A model generated the notes under the pieces. That model saw only the letters and a list, made by a program, of their open reading frames with translations, made no database searches and was not told the origin of the DNA. This document shows positions 33,301 to 46,595 of a stretch of DNA of 64,000 bases, piece after piece; the stretch's first letter is position 1, and each line of letters begins with the position of its first letter. Source of the DNA: Chalciporus piperatus (Eukaryota; Basidiomycota; Agaricomycetes; Boletales; Boletaceae); contig JBBPTG010000006.1 of NCBI GenBank assembly GCA_038093975.1, forward strand, positions 124,001 through 188,000, written 5' to 3'. A program made the position numbers and the translations under genes.

Positions 33301-36300
33301 CTTGAAGGATCAATCTATGAGCAACCACCACCATACCGTCATCGAGGCCATCATGAATATCTTCAAGACTCAGGGACTGAAATGTGTCACATTCCTGCCA
33401 CAGGTAGTCATGTCAGACTGATATGCAATGTCTAGCTGACATTTCTCTCTTAGATTATCCCTGCGTTTGCTGCTGTTGCACGTACATCCACAGCTCGTCT
33501 GCAGGAGTTCCACTTGCAGCAACTTGCGATCTTGGTTGGTATCATCAAGCAACATGTCCGGAACTACACGCCCGAAATATTCAAGCTGGTGACGGACCTT
33601 TGGGAGAATATCTCTCTGCAGCTCCCCATTGTTTCGCTCATCGAAGCACTAGGGAAAGCGCTGGACGCCGAATTCAAGCCTTTCTTGCCTACCATCTTGC
33701 CCCTTCTCCTCAAGGTCTTTGAAGGGGAGCTCACGGAGAAGCGGATGTCCACGCAAATAAAGATATTCGACTCGTTCCTCACCTTCGGTGCAAACATCGA
33801 GGAATATCTGCATCTTATCATCCCGATTATCGTGAAGTCTGCGGAGAGGCTCGATGCAACAACTATTCTTCGCAAACGTGCGATCCAGACGGTTGCTCAT
33901 CTGTCCCAACGGGTCAATTTCTCAGACCACGCTTCGCGAATTGTTCATCCCCTTGTCCGTGTTCTTGACGGACCCAACAATGAGCTTCGGATGGCGGTTA
34001 TGGACACGTTGTGCGCCATCGTCGTCCAACTTGGTTCGGACTTTGCTATATTCGTTCCCATGATTAATAAGGTACGCTCGATCTTGCTATATTGAGCAAT
34101 TTTTCAACTGCGCTGTAGTGTTTGCTCCGTAACCGCATCCACCACCCGCGGTATGAAAACCTCATCACTAAGCTTTTGAGTGGCGAACGCTTGCCTCAAG
34201 ATTCTGGCATTCACGATATTTTGGAGAACTCGAGAGCTGCTGAGATCTCGGCGCCAGCTGAGCCAGCCAAATTAACAGTGAACCAACAGCATCTCAAGCA
34301 AGCATGGGACGTCTCCTCAGTTTCCACTCGGGAGGATTGGACAGAGTGGATGCACCGGTTGTCCGTCGAGTTCATGAAGGAGTCACCTTCCCATGCGCTC
34401 AGGGCCTGCATGAGTTTGGTTGAATTCCACCCACCACTTGCGAAGGAGCTCTTCAATGCCGCTTTCATATCTTGCTGGACCGAGTTGTACGACCAATACC
34501 AAGTGGGTGTCATTGTATCTAGCTGTTCGTAAGCCCTAACACTTTTGCAGGAAGGACTTGTTCGCTCCATCGAAGCCGCTATTACATCTCCCACCGCACC
34601 CTCTGAACTGATCCATCGGCTACTCAGTCTTGCAGAGTTCATGGAACATGAAGAGAAGCCACTCCCCATAGAACATCGCACTCTTGGAGAATACGCCGTG
34701 AAGTTCCACGCCTACGCAAAGGCGCTGCACTACAAGGAACTGGAGTTCTTTACCGAGACCTCGCCGAATATCATCGAGGCACTCATTGGCATTAATACGA
34801 AGCTCCAACAGCATGACGCGGCCTGGGGAACCCTCGTTATTGCTCGAGAACAATACGACGTCAGCAAACACGAGGAGTGGTACGAGAGGCTTGGAAGATG
34901 GCAAGAGGCCCTGGCTGCGTATGAAAAGAAGGCGGAAGAAGACCCCGATGCGCCTGACGTACAATTTGGACGGATGAAGTGCTTGCATGCTCTTGGCGAG
35001 TGGGATCAGCTCGCGGCGCAAGTGGAAGAACACTGGTCAAACGCCAATCACGAGGAACGCCGCGAAATCGCCCCAATGGCCGCAGCAGCTGCATGGTCAT
35101 TGCACGAATGGGATTCGATGGATGATTACATTGCCACGATGAGGAACGATTCACCGGATCGGGCATTCTACAAAGCTATTCTATCCGTCCATCAGAACCA
35201 GTTCCCAAAGGCACTGAGGGAGATAGGCAAAGCTCGGGATTTGCTGGAACCAGAACTTACCTCCTTCGTTGGCGAGGGTTATGGTCGTTCATATAAGTAA
35301 GACATTCTTGCTTTCAGGTGTGATTGTTCATCTAACGTCCCATCCCAAGCACGCTTGTCCGAGCGCAGATGTTGTCTGAACTCGAGGAAATCATAATGTA
35401 CAAGCAGTACGCCGACCAGCCAGAACGGCAGCAGGCGATGCGGAAGACGTGGATGAAGCGGTACGAGTGATGATTCTTTATTTTCCAAGATGTCGACTTA
35501 CATGATCTCAGACTACAAGGTTGCCAGCCTGACGTGGAGACGTGGCAGCGTATCTTGCAAGTCAGGGCCCTCGTTTTGAATCCCGAAGACGATCCTTTCA
35601 TGTGGATCAAGTTCGCAAACTTGTGTCGAAAGTCGGACCGGATGACATTGGCAGAGAAAACGATCAACTCACTACTGTCGCCTGAAAGGGTGAATTGCGT
35701 TCTCATCGAGATATTAGCCATCGTAGACTGATTCAAGATTCTAGCTACAACACCTCCGGGATGATCAACAACATCTGAAAGCACCTCCAAATGTTGTATA
35801 CGCGCAGCTGAAGTATATGTGGGCAAATGGCTCTCGCGAGGAAAGTTTGAATTTCCTTCGCCAATTCTCCGCAAGCCTCGCGAGGGACCTGCAGGTGGAA
35901 ACCAAGGAGCACTCTCAACGCCCTAGCAAACACAAGCTTGACGAACTGTCACGCCTGCTTGCGCGTTGTTACTTCAAGCAAGGACAGTGGCAGGTTGAGC
36001 TGAAAGACGATTGGGGTGCAGTAAGTGTTTGAATTATACCTCATCTTCAGCTTCTGATTTCGTGTAAAGCGCAATGTCAAGGATATCCTACACTCCTACC
36101 TACTCGCTACACACTACGACCCTAACTGGTACAAGGCATGGCACACTTGGGCACTCGCAAACTTCGATGTTATAGGCCACCTGGAGAGCCAGAAAGAGAG
36201 CTCCGTCACTGATATCCCAGGCAGTGGTTTGGCTGCTCACATAGTACAGGCGGTTCAGGGTCATTTATTCTTGGTATCGCCTTTGCTATCGTATCACTTA

Positions 36301-38935
36301 CTTGGAACTTTACAGGCTTCTTCCGATCAATTTCCTTGCACAACGAGAACGCTCTTCAAGATACACTACGACTTCTGACATTGTGGTTCAAGTTCGGTGC
36401 TCATGACGATGTCAGTCAAGCGATGGCAAGTGGCTTTTCTGTTGTTGAGGTCGACACGTGGTTAGAAGTGATACCCCAAGTAAGCGCGCATACATCGCTG
36501 CAAATTTCTTAGTACTTATTCTCGCCTAGATCATCGCCCGCATCCAAACTCCAAGTGGGAACGTCAGGCGCAATATCAACAACTTGCTGACCGAAGTCGG
36601 CAAGCACCACCCACAAGCACTGATATATCCCCTTACGGTAGCTTCAAAGTCTTCCAGTGTTTCCCGGAAGAATGCTGCTCTCAATATTATGGACAGAATG
36701 AGGGAGCACTCTCCCGTCATTGTCGAGCAGGTGCGTGTTTTCGCTTGTGCAGTCGATCATTCACTCATGAAATACGGCAGGCTCTTGTTGTCAGTCATGA
36801 GCTTATTCGCGTGGCTATACTGTGGCACGAAATGTGGCATGAAGGCCTCGAAGAAGCCTCCAGATTGTTCTTCAATGACAAGAATCCAGAAGGCATGATT
36901 GCTACCCTAGAACCTCTACATGAATTATTGGAAGCAGTACGTGCCAGGTAGACCTCCCGCTGGAGTAAAAACCAATGATTTTTCCAGGGTCCAACTACAG
37001 CCCGTGAGACTTCGTTTGCTCAAGCATTCGGCCGAGATCTGCATGAAGCTCGCGAAGCCTGTCGCCGTTATCGTGCTTATGGCGAGATGTCAGAGCTGAA
37101 CAAGGCTTGGGACATTTATTACGGAGTACGGCTTCTAGCTGTATCTTCATTGTCTTCCACTAACCTAATTTGCATGTTAGGTATTCAGGAAAGTGGAGAA
37201 GCAGCTGCCTCAGTTGACCACACTGGACTTGCAATACGTCTCTCCTCAATTGCTGAAGGCCCGAGACCTCGAGCTTGCTATGCCTGGTCGGTTCTCGTTT
37301 ACTCGGAGGCAGCATATCTTTTTGACGCATAATTGACAGGTACTTACCAAAGTGGCAAACCTGTGATCAGGATTGCGAGCTTCACAACAAAGTTGACCGT
37401 TATTGCCTCGAAACAACGCCCCAGGCGTCTTTCACTCAAGGGCGACGATGGGAAAGATTATCTCTACGTTCTCAAAGGCAAGTGATTCATTCCTTCCTTG
37501 ATGCGGCGTGCTTACAAGCAATGTCTAGGCCACGAAGATTTGCGTCAAGACGAACGTGTTATGCAACTCTTCAGCCTCGTAAACACGTTGCTTTCGGTGG
37601 ACACCAACAGCTTCAAGAGACGATTGCATATCCAGCGATATGCCGTGATTCCTTTGGCCCCCAACGCTGGCCTAATGGGATGGGTCAAGGACAGCGATAC
37701 ACTTCACGTGCTCGTTCGCGACTACCGCGATTCCCGGAAGGTCCTTTTGAACATTGAATACCGACTGATGCTCCAGGTATGAGTCGTATCATCGACTATA
37801 CGGTTTGCGAACTTCAACTGACATTTTCTCAGATGGCTCCTGATTACGAAAACTTGACACTTCTCCAAAAAGTTGAAGTGTTCGAGTACGCGCTCGAGAA
37901 CACCACAGGACAGGATCTCTACCGAGTGCTGTGGTTGAAGAGCGTCAACTCAGAACACTGGCTAGAACGACGCGCGACATATACTCGTTCCCTCGCTGTC
38001 AACAGCATGGTTGGCCATATCCTCGGACTTGGGGATCGTCATCCTTCCAATTTGTTGATCGAACGCAGCACAGGAAAAGTAGTTCACATTGATTTCGGAG
38101 ATTGTTTTGAAGTTGCTATGCACCGAGAGAAGTTCCCTGAAAAGATACCTTTCAGACTTACACGAATGCTCACGCATGCCATGGAGGTGAGATCTCCTCA
38201 AACGCGTCGTCCCTTACACGTTGTCTGACTGTGGCTTTTAGATCAGTGGAATCGAGGGCAGCTTCCGACATACCTGCGAAATCACCATGTCTGTCCTTCG
38301 CGCTAACAAGGAGTCCCTCATGGCGGTGCTGGAGGCCTTCGTTTATGACCCACTTATTAACTGGCGACTCTTGCAAGGCGATGTTGACACCCGCAGGCAG
38401 GAAGGTGCGATAACTAGAGCCCTCTAGAAATTTAACACCTCACCCGTGCTTCACGCCAGATGTCGACACCGACCCCGGGAGGGCTGCTGAGCTTGCAAAG
38501 GTTGCAGCGTATCCTCAAGCCCCGACTCGAAAACTCCGTGCTGACGAAAACGACATTTTCAATGGTACCCAATCTATTCCATTTTAGCGCTGACGCTTAC
38601 TGATATATTTTCACTAGACGCAATCGGGGAACCAGGAGCAAGACAAGAAGTCAGAAACGAACGAGCCTTACTTGTATACAATCGCGTGCAACACAAGCTT
38701 ACAGGTGGGGCACTAACGAGCTGCTGTGTGCCAAACGAGAGCCTAACTGTTTCACAGGCAGAGACTTCAACGCAGATGAAGTCCTCACAGTTCCTGCCCA
38801 GGTGGATAAACTCATTCTTCAGGCAACTTCATTGGAAAACCTCTGCCAATGTTTCTCAGGATGGTGCGTACAATGCCCTTCGCTACAACGCGATCTGCTG
38901 ATACACGTCTAACCTTCAGGTGTGCGTTTTGGTGA
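30349..38935 (+). CDS. TOR: TOR serine/threonine kinase (PI3K-related), TORC1/TORC2 catalytic subunit
   Basis: This is the largest gene, running from ATG 30349 ([20 protein letters not shown]) to TGA 38933-38935 with many short introns. HEAT repeats fill the first half (about 30350-34100; [23 protein letters not shown]), then the FAT domain (about 34250-36700). The FRB domain is at about 36810-37180 ([20 protein letters not shown] and AWDIYYGVF). It keeps the Ser and Trp positions that contact FKBP-rapamycin, so rapamycin sensitivity is likely. The kinase domain, about 37340-38400, has [19 protein letters not shown], the catalytic loop [11 protein letters not shown] and [10 protein letters not shown] short FATC tail ends [14 protein letters not shown]; a final intron splits the last Trp-Cys codons. 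TOR couples nutrients to growth. Only one TOR gene lies in this window. Confidence 0.97.
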
Positions 38936-39201
38936 AGGTATCTTCCTTTCGATTTTCCAGTATTCCCTTGCATATCTCGCGACTCGTTATACTGCAATTC
39001 TGTAACATACATGCCTTGTAAACATGAGAAATTAGAACTCGTTCAAATGTCCAAGTGTATGGCGCTAAAGTCGTCATTATACGGATTTGGAAATGGAGAG
39101 CTTGGCATTGCCCACCTACTCGAAGGCCTCGGCGCGCTCAACCTGTGCTCTCTATTAACCACTCAAGTGTACTTCCGAGTCATACCAGCTATCAGATCAT
39201 C

Positions 39202-42004
39202 ATGCCGCGAGGAATCCCAAACCCGAAGAAGGACGACTTCGGTATGCGGTATACATCAATGCATGTGCCGTTGGCGTATGTGGTATAAGCCTTACGGGCG
39301 AGACGACATTGACGAATCGACAGGCTGAATCCCAAGCATATGGGCACGTCGTATCTCAAATCCGAATCGCAGACCCTCTGGGCTAGGAATGCTGCTCGGA
39401 AACAGAAAATGACGGCCGAAGACGCACCAGCACCTCCTGACCAAAGGCATGTACTCGGTTGCGCCCAAACGCGCTAGCATTCTTTGATAAACTCTGAGCG
39501 ACCAGCACAGGCGTGGATCACAAGTCATCGTAGTTCACCCGGGCTCGAGATACTTGCGTATTGGCAAAGCTTCGGATGTTACACCCATCGCTGTCCCAAA
39601 CGTCATAGCGAGGAAGCATGAAGGAACCCCTCCGGAGCCCATGTATATCGAGGGCATCGCGCGTCCCAGGAAAAGACGTAATGTACCAGCCACTGCCAAT
39701 GGAGATGAGTATGCCGTTGAACCACCCTCCGATGATCCTGTGAGTCGCCAGTACCCCGAGTTCTCTGACGACGCTCAAGGTCAACAGTTCGAAGTTAAAC
39801 TGGCCTCCATTGCTGTTTCCCTTCGAGAGAGAATGCGATTTTATAAGCTTCGCGTCACTCCGAGTGCAGGAAACATTGCATCAACGTTCAATGAGCAGTT
39901 CAAGCCAGAAATTATTCCCGAACATAACGACCCTTTTCGGGTAGACTGGATGCACGAGCCCTCCGACGATGCTTATTTGGTAGGAGACAAAGTAAGGCCT
40001 CTCGTATCTGTGTCGACATGTGTTTGACGTCTATGAAGGCACTGCGTATATCAGACCCACAAGCTTTGAATTATACTGTTCGATGGCCAATTCATGGTCC
40101 GAACTTTAACAGCAGAGACTACCCGTCTGTCCAGATGATTCTCGACGATGTTGAAACCATCATCAGGACGGTCCTCGAGGACAAACTGAACATCAAACGC
40201 CGTGACTTTAAGGTTGGTGGTTATTGGTTACGGGGAATCAAGCTGTCTTTCTCACACACCCCAGAACTATTCTGTCGTGTTGGTTATACCAGACTTCTAT
40301 GACCGAGTTTACGTCCGAGAATGTGTCAACATCATACTAGTATCATTAGGATTCAAGCAAATCTGCGTGCAACAGGCAAGTTGCGACATCTACACGTCAC
40401 TTCGTATTTGTTCGGCTCACGCAAACCTTTCCAGGAGTCGCTCGCAGCTACATACGGGGCTGGGATAAGCAATGCATGCGTCGTTGACATTGGGGCTGCT
40501 AAAACAAGTGTTGCTTGTGTCGACGAGGGCTTGGTGATTTCCGACTCAAGGTATATTTCAAACTGAGTTCCATTATGGTGTCTTATAACACTTCCAGGAT
40601 GTCGTTGAATATGGGGGGCAACGACATAACCGAGTTCCTCTACGTTCTGCTCGAAAGAATATGTTTCCCATATCGCGAGATAAATTTGGCACGTTGGCAT
40701 GACTGGCTGGTGATGGAAGATTTAAAATCGCGTTTATGCACATTGGCTGAGGTAAACGCGCTCATGCTTCGTATTGAATATCAGTTAACGAAAGACACGC
40801 AGGGGGACGTGGCACTGAATTTGTATGATTTCGTAGTGCGACGGTATGGCCGTCCAACAGAAAAATACGGACTTCGTGCTTACGACGAAATCATCCTCGC
40901 TCCCATGGTACGTACTCTCGATCTGAAACTCTGCGGTCTAACCTTGTTGCTCCAGTGTATCTTCGAGCCTCGAATGATCGAGTTTGATCGAAAACGCGTT
41001 GGATTGCGACCCATATCAAGCACGGATGTAACGGAAGAAATTGTGGAGAACCAGAGTGACCATGTTGTAAGGCACAGTATGCGTTTGTCCACGGGCGTCC
41101 CTCATCGCGTGTTCCAGTCACAGGCAATGATTATTTCAACCCAGCATCTACTTCCTCCAGCTGCTGCGGACTCGTCTCAAGCCAAAGTCTCACCCGCTGT
41201 CCCCTCGCAGGGAGGTAAGGACTTCGACTTTTTGATGATTTTCAATTCGCTGACCGCCTGGAATATAGGGACTCCGGCCAACCCTACCGAGAACGGTACG
41301 AAAGTCGAGCAGCAAGAAGTATCACTTCCTCCCACCACAGAGCCGACACCTCCGCCAACTACCGCTGCAGAGACCACTGAGACAGATACGGCGATGGAGG
41401 TCATAGATGTTGAGCGAGAAGACAAAACGCCTCAAGCCAATCCGCCTGCCCAACCTGCACCGCAAGCTCCGGCGCAGCCCGGTCCCTCTGTCACCAGCTT
41501 CCCTGCTGGTCTTCCCATTGACGTTTGTTCTGAAGCGGGCAAGCTCCCACTGGATGTCGCTATTTTTAACAGCTCACGGGCGTGTGGCGGTGACGATAAA
41601 ATACGCAAGTACCTTCAGGCTGTCCTCGTGATCGGTGGTGGCGCACAAATTCCTGGCATGGCTCATGCTTTGGAAAGCAGGTGAGGTGATATCCTTTGGG
41701 CCCTCGGAGCGCTGACCGATCACATGGCTACCTCAAGATTGCAAGCCATTGCTACTCCGCTGGTTTCAAACATGGACAAAGTTCAAGTTATCCCTCCGCC
41801 AAAGGATGTGGATCCGAAAGTGCTCGCATGGAAGGGTGCTGCGGTCCTTGGCAAAATGGACTCCGCCGCAGATCTCTGGCTTACTCTAGCTGACTGGGTA
41901 CGTTTCATTCCATCGTATATATCTGTCAACCCGGCTTGACGGCTATTGCGCCACAGGACATGTTGGGAATGAGGGGATTGAAGGAGCGGTGTTTCTATCT
42001 GTAA
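39202..42004 (+). CDS. ARP8: Actin-related protein Arp8, INO80 chromatin-remodelling complex subunit
   Basis: The gene starts 266 nt after TOR in the same orientation. The N-terminus is MPRGIPNPKKDDFGM, spliced to RLNPKHMGTSYLKSESQTLW. A divergent actin fold follows: VHPGSRYLRIGKASDVTPI (phosphate 1 region), ALNYTVRWPIHG, and VVLVIPDFYDRVYVRECVNI. VVDIGAAKTSVACVDEGLVI corresponds to the phosphate 2 loop, and LNMGGNDITEFL follows. An Arp8-type insertion, rich in Pro, Thr and Glu, is at about 41120-41500. The C-terminal block is QAVLVIGGGAQIPGMAHALE and VLAWKGAAVLGKMDSAADLW, ending LKERCFYL with TAA at 42002-42004. Arp8 binds nucleosomes and actin in the INO80 module. Roughly ten introns are required. 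Confidence 0.92.
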
Positions 42005-42243
42005 ATACTTGTAGAAGTTTACATGTTCTTCAGCTGGTTGTTTTTATGATTACCCTGGTTGTTCACAAGATTCGGTACATAGCCAAGTAAGAAGTAGCGG
42101 GAATTAAGTATCAAACAATGCTGGAGGGTCCCTATGGTATAGTAAGTATGTAGCAGTGGGGGCTGACGCGTTCGCAAAGCGGGTTGCATCCACAACGTAC
42201 TCACCGAGCCCACAAACTTAGTACACGTGGTTTCATATTAATA

Positions 42244-43531
42244 TCAAACTTCAAGGCGGTTCTTGATATTGAGGAAGTCGGTTGGTATCAACGTGTTCCA
42301 TTGCGCGGCGATAGACGCCATCTCGGTTCTCCCCGTCCTATCAAAAAAGAAAAAAGAAAAATAAGGAAAGACCCAAGATACCAATTCAGCCATCAACAAA
42401 AAAAGAGACGAAGGATCTCGTTCTCAGGAAGTGACGTACCTCTCGCGTTTAGACCATTCCTGTTTATTGTGTCCGTCTTCGTTCCAATCGGACAGCGGAT
42501 TTGGAGCCAACCCAGCCACACTGGCCAGCTCATGAGAAATGGAATTGATCATCCCACGGATCGCAATGTCCGCAGCCCGGTTTGGAGTGAAAGGGAAAGA
42601 AAAATCGAAGCGTGGCGTTCGCTCTGGCGTGTGGGGAAGAGCACTTCTGCACATGGGGCAGTCAACGGCTTCATGCCAACCACCACATCCTCTATGCAAA
42701 CGGCTGAAAAACCATTTCAAGATACAAGTGGCGCAAAACGTGTGTCCACAATTACGCGGGATCAGCGCATATGGGCACGCACTATAGGATAAAGTTAGAG
42801 ATCAGGGGGGACTGGAGCACGGAGGTATGAACCTACATAATCTCAAAGCATCTACGCGACAGATGAAACGTGTCTCAGGTTTGTCGTTGAGTATATGCGA
42901 GGCAAAACATACAATGGACAGGTAAAGTAATCTTCGAGTTGCTTCAAGGTCGCTTGGGCAGCATCGACCTTGTGCTCTTTGACCGCCGCGGTCAGAACTT
43001 CGTTGGCTTGGAGCGCCACTTCCAATCGTTCCTCGAGCTCTTTCACCCTTGAAGTTGAATGGCTTTTGTCGAGCCAAACGACCTTAGTGGCCGATTCATT
43101 TGATCCCGTAGCCACCGCATTCCCATGAGACCCTTTTTGTTGCGCCCTGCGCTCGACGTGCACTTCCACTGTTGCACACTTCCTACGCGACGTCTTTCGG
43201 GGTGGCTCCCCATCGGCTGGGACTGACGCTCTCTTCCGTTGTCTAGTCTCCGAATGCACGTTCACTTCGCTTGGTTCGGGTAACAGTGCTATCGAAAGAG
43301 GTTCAGATCGAATGATGCTCCTGTGATGCTATACTGACATGATGCCAAAGAACCACCCCGTTTGGTTTTTAACCGCGCCGAGCGACGTGTGGCGGTTGAA
43401 GCCATGCTTCTAGTCATTGGGCGCGACGGTTCTTGCATATCGGGCTCGGTTTGACGGTCGAAATCAACGGTGGATGAGGACACAGCAGCGGCACCAGTGG
43501 AAGCTGTCACTTGGGTCTCATTGAACCGCAT
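42244..43531 (-). CDS. RING-finger (C3HC4-type) protein with coiled coil
   Basis: Starting at ATG 43531 (MRFNETQVTASTGAAAVSSS), the protein has a basic, low-complexity N-terminus (SMASTATRRSARLKTKRG) and a coiled coil (RVKELEERLEVALQANEVLT, near 43035). A RING domain follows. LKQLEDYFTCPL gives the first Cys pair, then an exon with CPYALIPRNCGHTFCATCIL, then CGGWHEAVDCPMCRSALPH with the last Cys pair. Such RING proteins are usually E3 ubiquitin ligases. Two C-terminal models exist. Reading through gives a stop at 42424. Splicing a long GT...AG intron (GTACGT donor, TTTGATAG acceptor) adds TGRTEMASIAAQWNTLIPTD and ends at 42244; I prefer this because both sites are canonical. It converges with Arp8. 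Confidence 0.75.
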
Positions 43532-46500
43532 TTGGAAGGTACTGTAGTTATGCGTGGGAAAGCGTAGTCGGAAGAGACGTCCCTTCAAGTTGTCAAAGCT
43601 AGCTAGCTTAAGACTTCGAGAGAAGAATTATTGTGCGGTCTGCCGGGCAGAGCGCCGCTTCACTGGTGCTTCGAGAGGCTTTCCCCGAGTTGCAATAAGT
43701 GCAAGTAGGTTGTTGAATTTTACTCTATGCACAATGGTTAACCCTCGGTATCTAACTTGAGCTTGAGCAGAGACAATTCGAGCCTGAGTCCTCAGGCCTC
43801 AGGAGATAGTATTGGTGAGCGCCACCCCATGTGTTTGCCGCTGGGCAGACTTGGACGAAGTGCAAATTTAACAACAGACAACTTGGGCCACACCCTTGGT
43901 GTAGCTCTTGAAAGCCTACATATATATGCAATTCGGATAAGCCGGTTTGCAATGAAAGAGCTTCCTCGCTTATCTTTGAAACAATACTTTCCGGTGGGGT
44001 CTCGACTGCAACAGGCGAGACAGCGGGGATGCACCATTCAAGCCTATCTTCAAGTTTGTCTGGCCGCTTCAAATACCGTGATCATGATCCCCGCGGTTTT
44101 CGCGCTTGCCTTTTTAGGAAGGTTCAAGAGGTGGAAGCACCAGCAGGTCTGAGAAGAGTCTCATGTCGGGAAGACCAAACCTTCCCGCTTGTTTTCGCCA
44201 AACCTTGACAGTAAGAAGCGTAATTTAACACTCTCTCGCACCCCGAATGAACCATCACGCATAATCTCCTCGTCCAGGGTTATCAGAACGTTATCGTGTT
44301 AGAGTAACCAAAATCGACCGAAAGGTCGCGAAATAACTGGGTTCAAGTTTATGGCATTTCTCAAACGCACATCAACCTACTTCTTGCGGTTAATTGCTTG
44401 GTTCAGCTTAGGGGGACATCCACATGGCTCTGCGCGGCGGCCACTTTGCCCCGGGTGGTTTGTGACATAACACTTGACCTGTGAGTAGACTTGTCAGATG
44501 AGTCAAGTACGCTGTCTCACACCGGACACGATCTACGTACTTGAGACTGACTCACTGATGGATTTCCGCGACGGGTAGTTCCTTTTGTTATTGTCATACA
44601 TCCCAGGGCCCATCCGCGGATCGTGGAGCTGTTGCCCTGACCTTGCTCTATCAGAGCATTCATTCCTCTGCGATGATATGATAACGAAAACAAAATGTCT
44701 ATCTGAATGCCCCTCTGGCAATCCGCTTGGATGCCGCATTGGCGTTTGATGGCGGCCCACCAGCTCTATTACAACGCGTCATCGTTGTCAACAGACCATA
44801 GCCTCGACACACCTCTGACTTCCGGACTTGTAGGATCAGATGTTTGAAACGCCATTAAACTGCGATTTACAGGGACAGGGTCTTCATTGTGGATAGGGCA
44901 TCTTGATATGTATCATCAGTGTGCTGGCAGCACACCGTCAACATCACCGCGGGAAGGCGTCAGAATGCCTCGCGCTTTTGAGGTTCGTAGTCAGGTCGTG
45001 AGGCACGCTCGCCCATCCACTCATCAATTGATACTTAGCAAATATGTCGCTCGCGTGGGCGCGAGTGCAGTGCTATAGTCGAAAGAAGCAGCAGTGAGTA
45101 GAAGATGACACACCGAGGAAACCAGAACTGAGCAAGATAATCAAATGGGTAGGCGCGCCGCCCAAGGTCCAGTAATCTCGGACCATAAATCGGAACTTGG
45201 CCGGCTAGCTACCCACCGCCCCCGTACAGCAAAGTGAGCCTACAATCAAAGCAACAGCAGCGGGGCGCTGAGTGGAGATTACATGGCGGGAAGCGGCGAT
45301 ATGGTCACTCTGAGTGTTGGTGATCGTGGCAGCGTGGCCGCAACGGGGTCGCTGAGTGGACCGCAATGAGACCACATGTTCAACGGATCGGGATTGCCCA
45401 AGGGCCGGTACTAGTCAAATATTATTCAAAGTTGATTGACGTTACAAGGATAGTCGGGAAAGAGTGATCTTTTTAGGGGAATGAAAAGAACCGAACTCGC
45501 GATCTTGAAGCGATCGAAAGGAAGGCTGGAAGAGCGTTGGCGGGATTCTGGAGGGTGGCTGAAAGAAGACTGAGAAGTCCGAGTTGCGGGTCCGAGGGGT
45601 GTCCATATAAGCGAGTAGCAACTGACGCGTGCAAGGGTGGGCACTCGGGCTGTGTGACCAACGTAGCACATGGAAGCGCCGGGAATTCAGACGGTTGGAT
45701 TAGTCGGCGGGCGGGGTTTCGGGAATGCAGGCGATGAACAAAATCATCGGGGACATGTCAAAAAAATCTTGAAATTCTTGGTGTGTTGTTTGCGTGTATT
45801 TGAAACGTCATTGAGTTGCACGTGACTGCTCGAAATGGATATACCGATCCGACGGTAGGGGATGAATTTGAAATAAGAAGCTGTGTCATCGGACACGTTA
45901 CTCGGATCTGCAGATTCGTCGAGCGCCGGTTCTTGTACCGGAATAGGCAGAAGAGTGCCAAGAAAGAGAAGGTGTGACATGTCACGGGTGCGGTTGGAAT
46001 GTTTTTTTGGGGTGATTGAGAGATCTGGCGATCTCGACTTTGGATAACTATACGGAGAACATGGAACTGACTCGCTCGGGACAACTGAACGACAACGATC
46101 ACACGGGGCGCTGTACTACCCGCCACTCAACCGCTCATCAGCCACCCAGCAGAGCCGCGCAGTTTCCCAAGATTCGGACACACATTTGAAGTGAACCTCC
46201 TCGCATGTTGGTCCCAACCGTCTGCACAAAGCACACTCAGATCCCTCCCCGACCCGCGTAATTTGTTACGTACGTACGTCGTTTCCCCAACCTCTCCGTA
46301 AATATACATTGACAGTCTGCCTTCGAACCGATCATTTCGTCAATATCTTCGTCATCCTCCTTCCGTTGACATCCATTCGTCCTTCATTCCATAGCCGTTA
46401 TCCGTTATTTTCTCAAAGTCGGCTCACTCTTCCCGCCAAGATCCCTGCCTTCTTCAGATTTCCATCATGCAAACACAAGTTCTCGTACAACCTCCTCCTC

Positions 46501-46595
46501 TTCTTGCACTTGCTCAGCGAACACATCCTACTCGTCCGCGTGTTCTAAACCACCTCAGCGATCTACCTTTCCCAATCGACGTTCTTCGTTCCACC
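43532..46595. other. Long intergenic region upstream of the RING and C2H2 genes (divergent)
   Basis: About 3 kb lies between the two divergent start codons. Overlapping frames of 106-131 codons at 43752-44152 on both strands carry no known motif. A short tandem TACG repeat is at about 46266-46279. The C2H2 reading frame is open back to an in-frame ATG at 46467, but the ATG at 46596 has a perfect CCACCATGG context. A long upstream region is common for regulatory genes. No RNA gene was found. Confidence 0.4.

Noticed and set aside
42424..42436. Stop at 42424 as the only end of the RING protein
   Set aside because: A GTACGT donor directly precedes it, with a good acceptor downstream that adds a protein-like tail; kept as an alternative in the entry rather than the main model.
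43752..44152. Overlapping 106- and 131-codon frames on opposite strands
   Set aside because: Neither shows a domain, and the plus-strand one begins with a non-ATG codon; no reason to prefer one.
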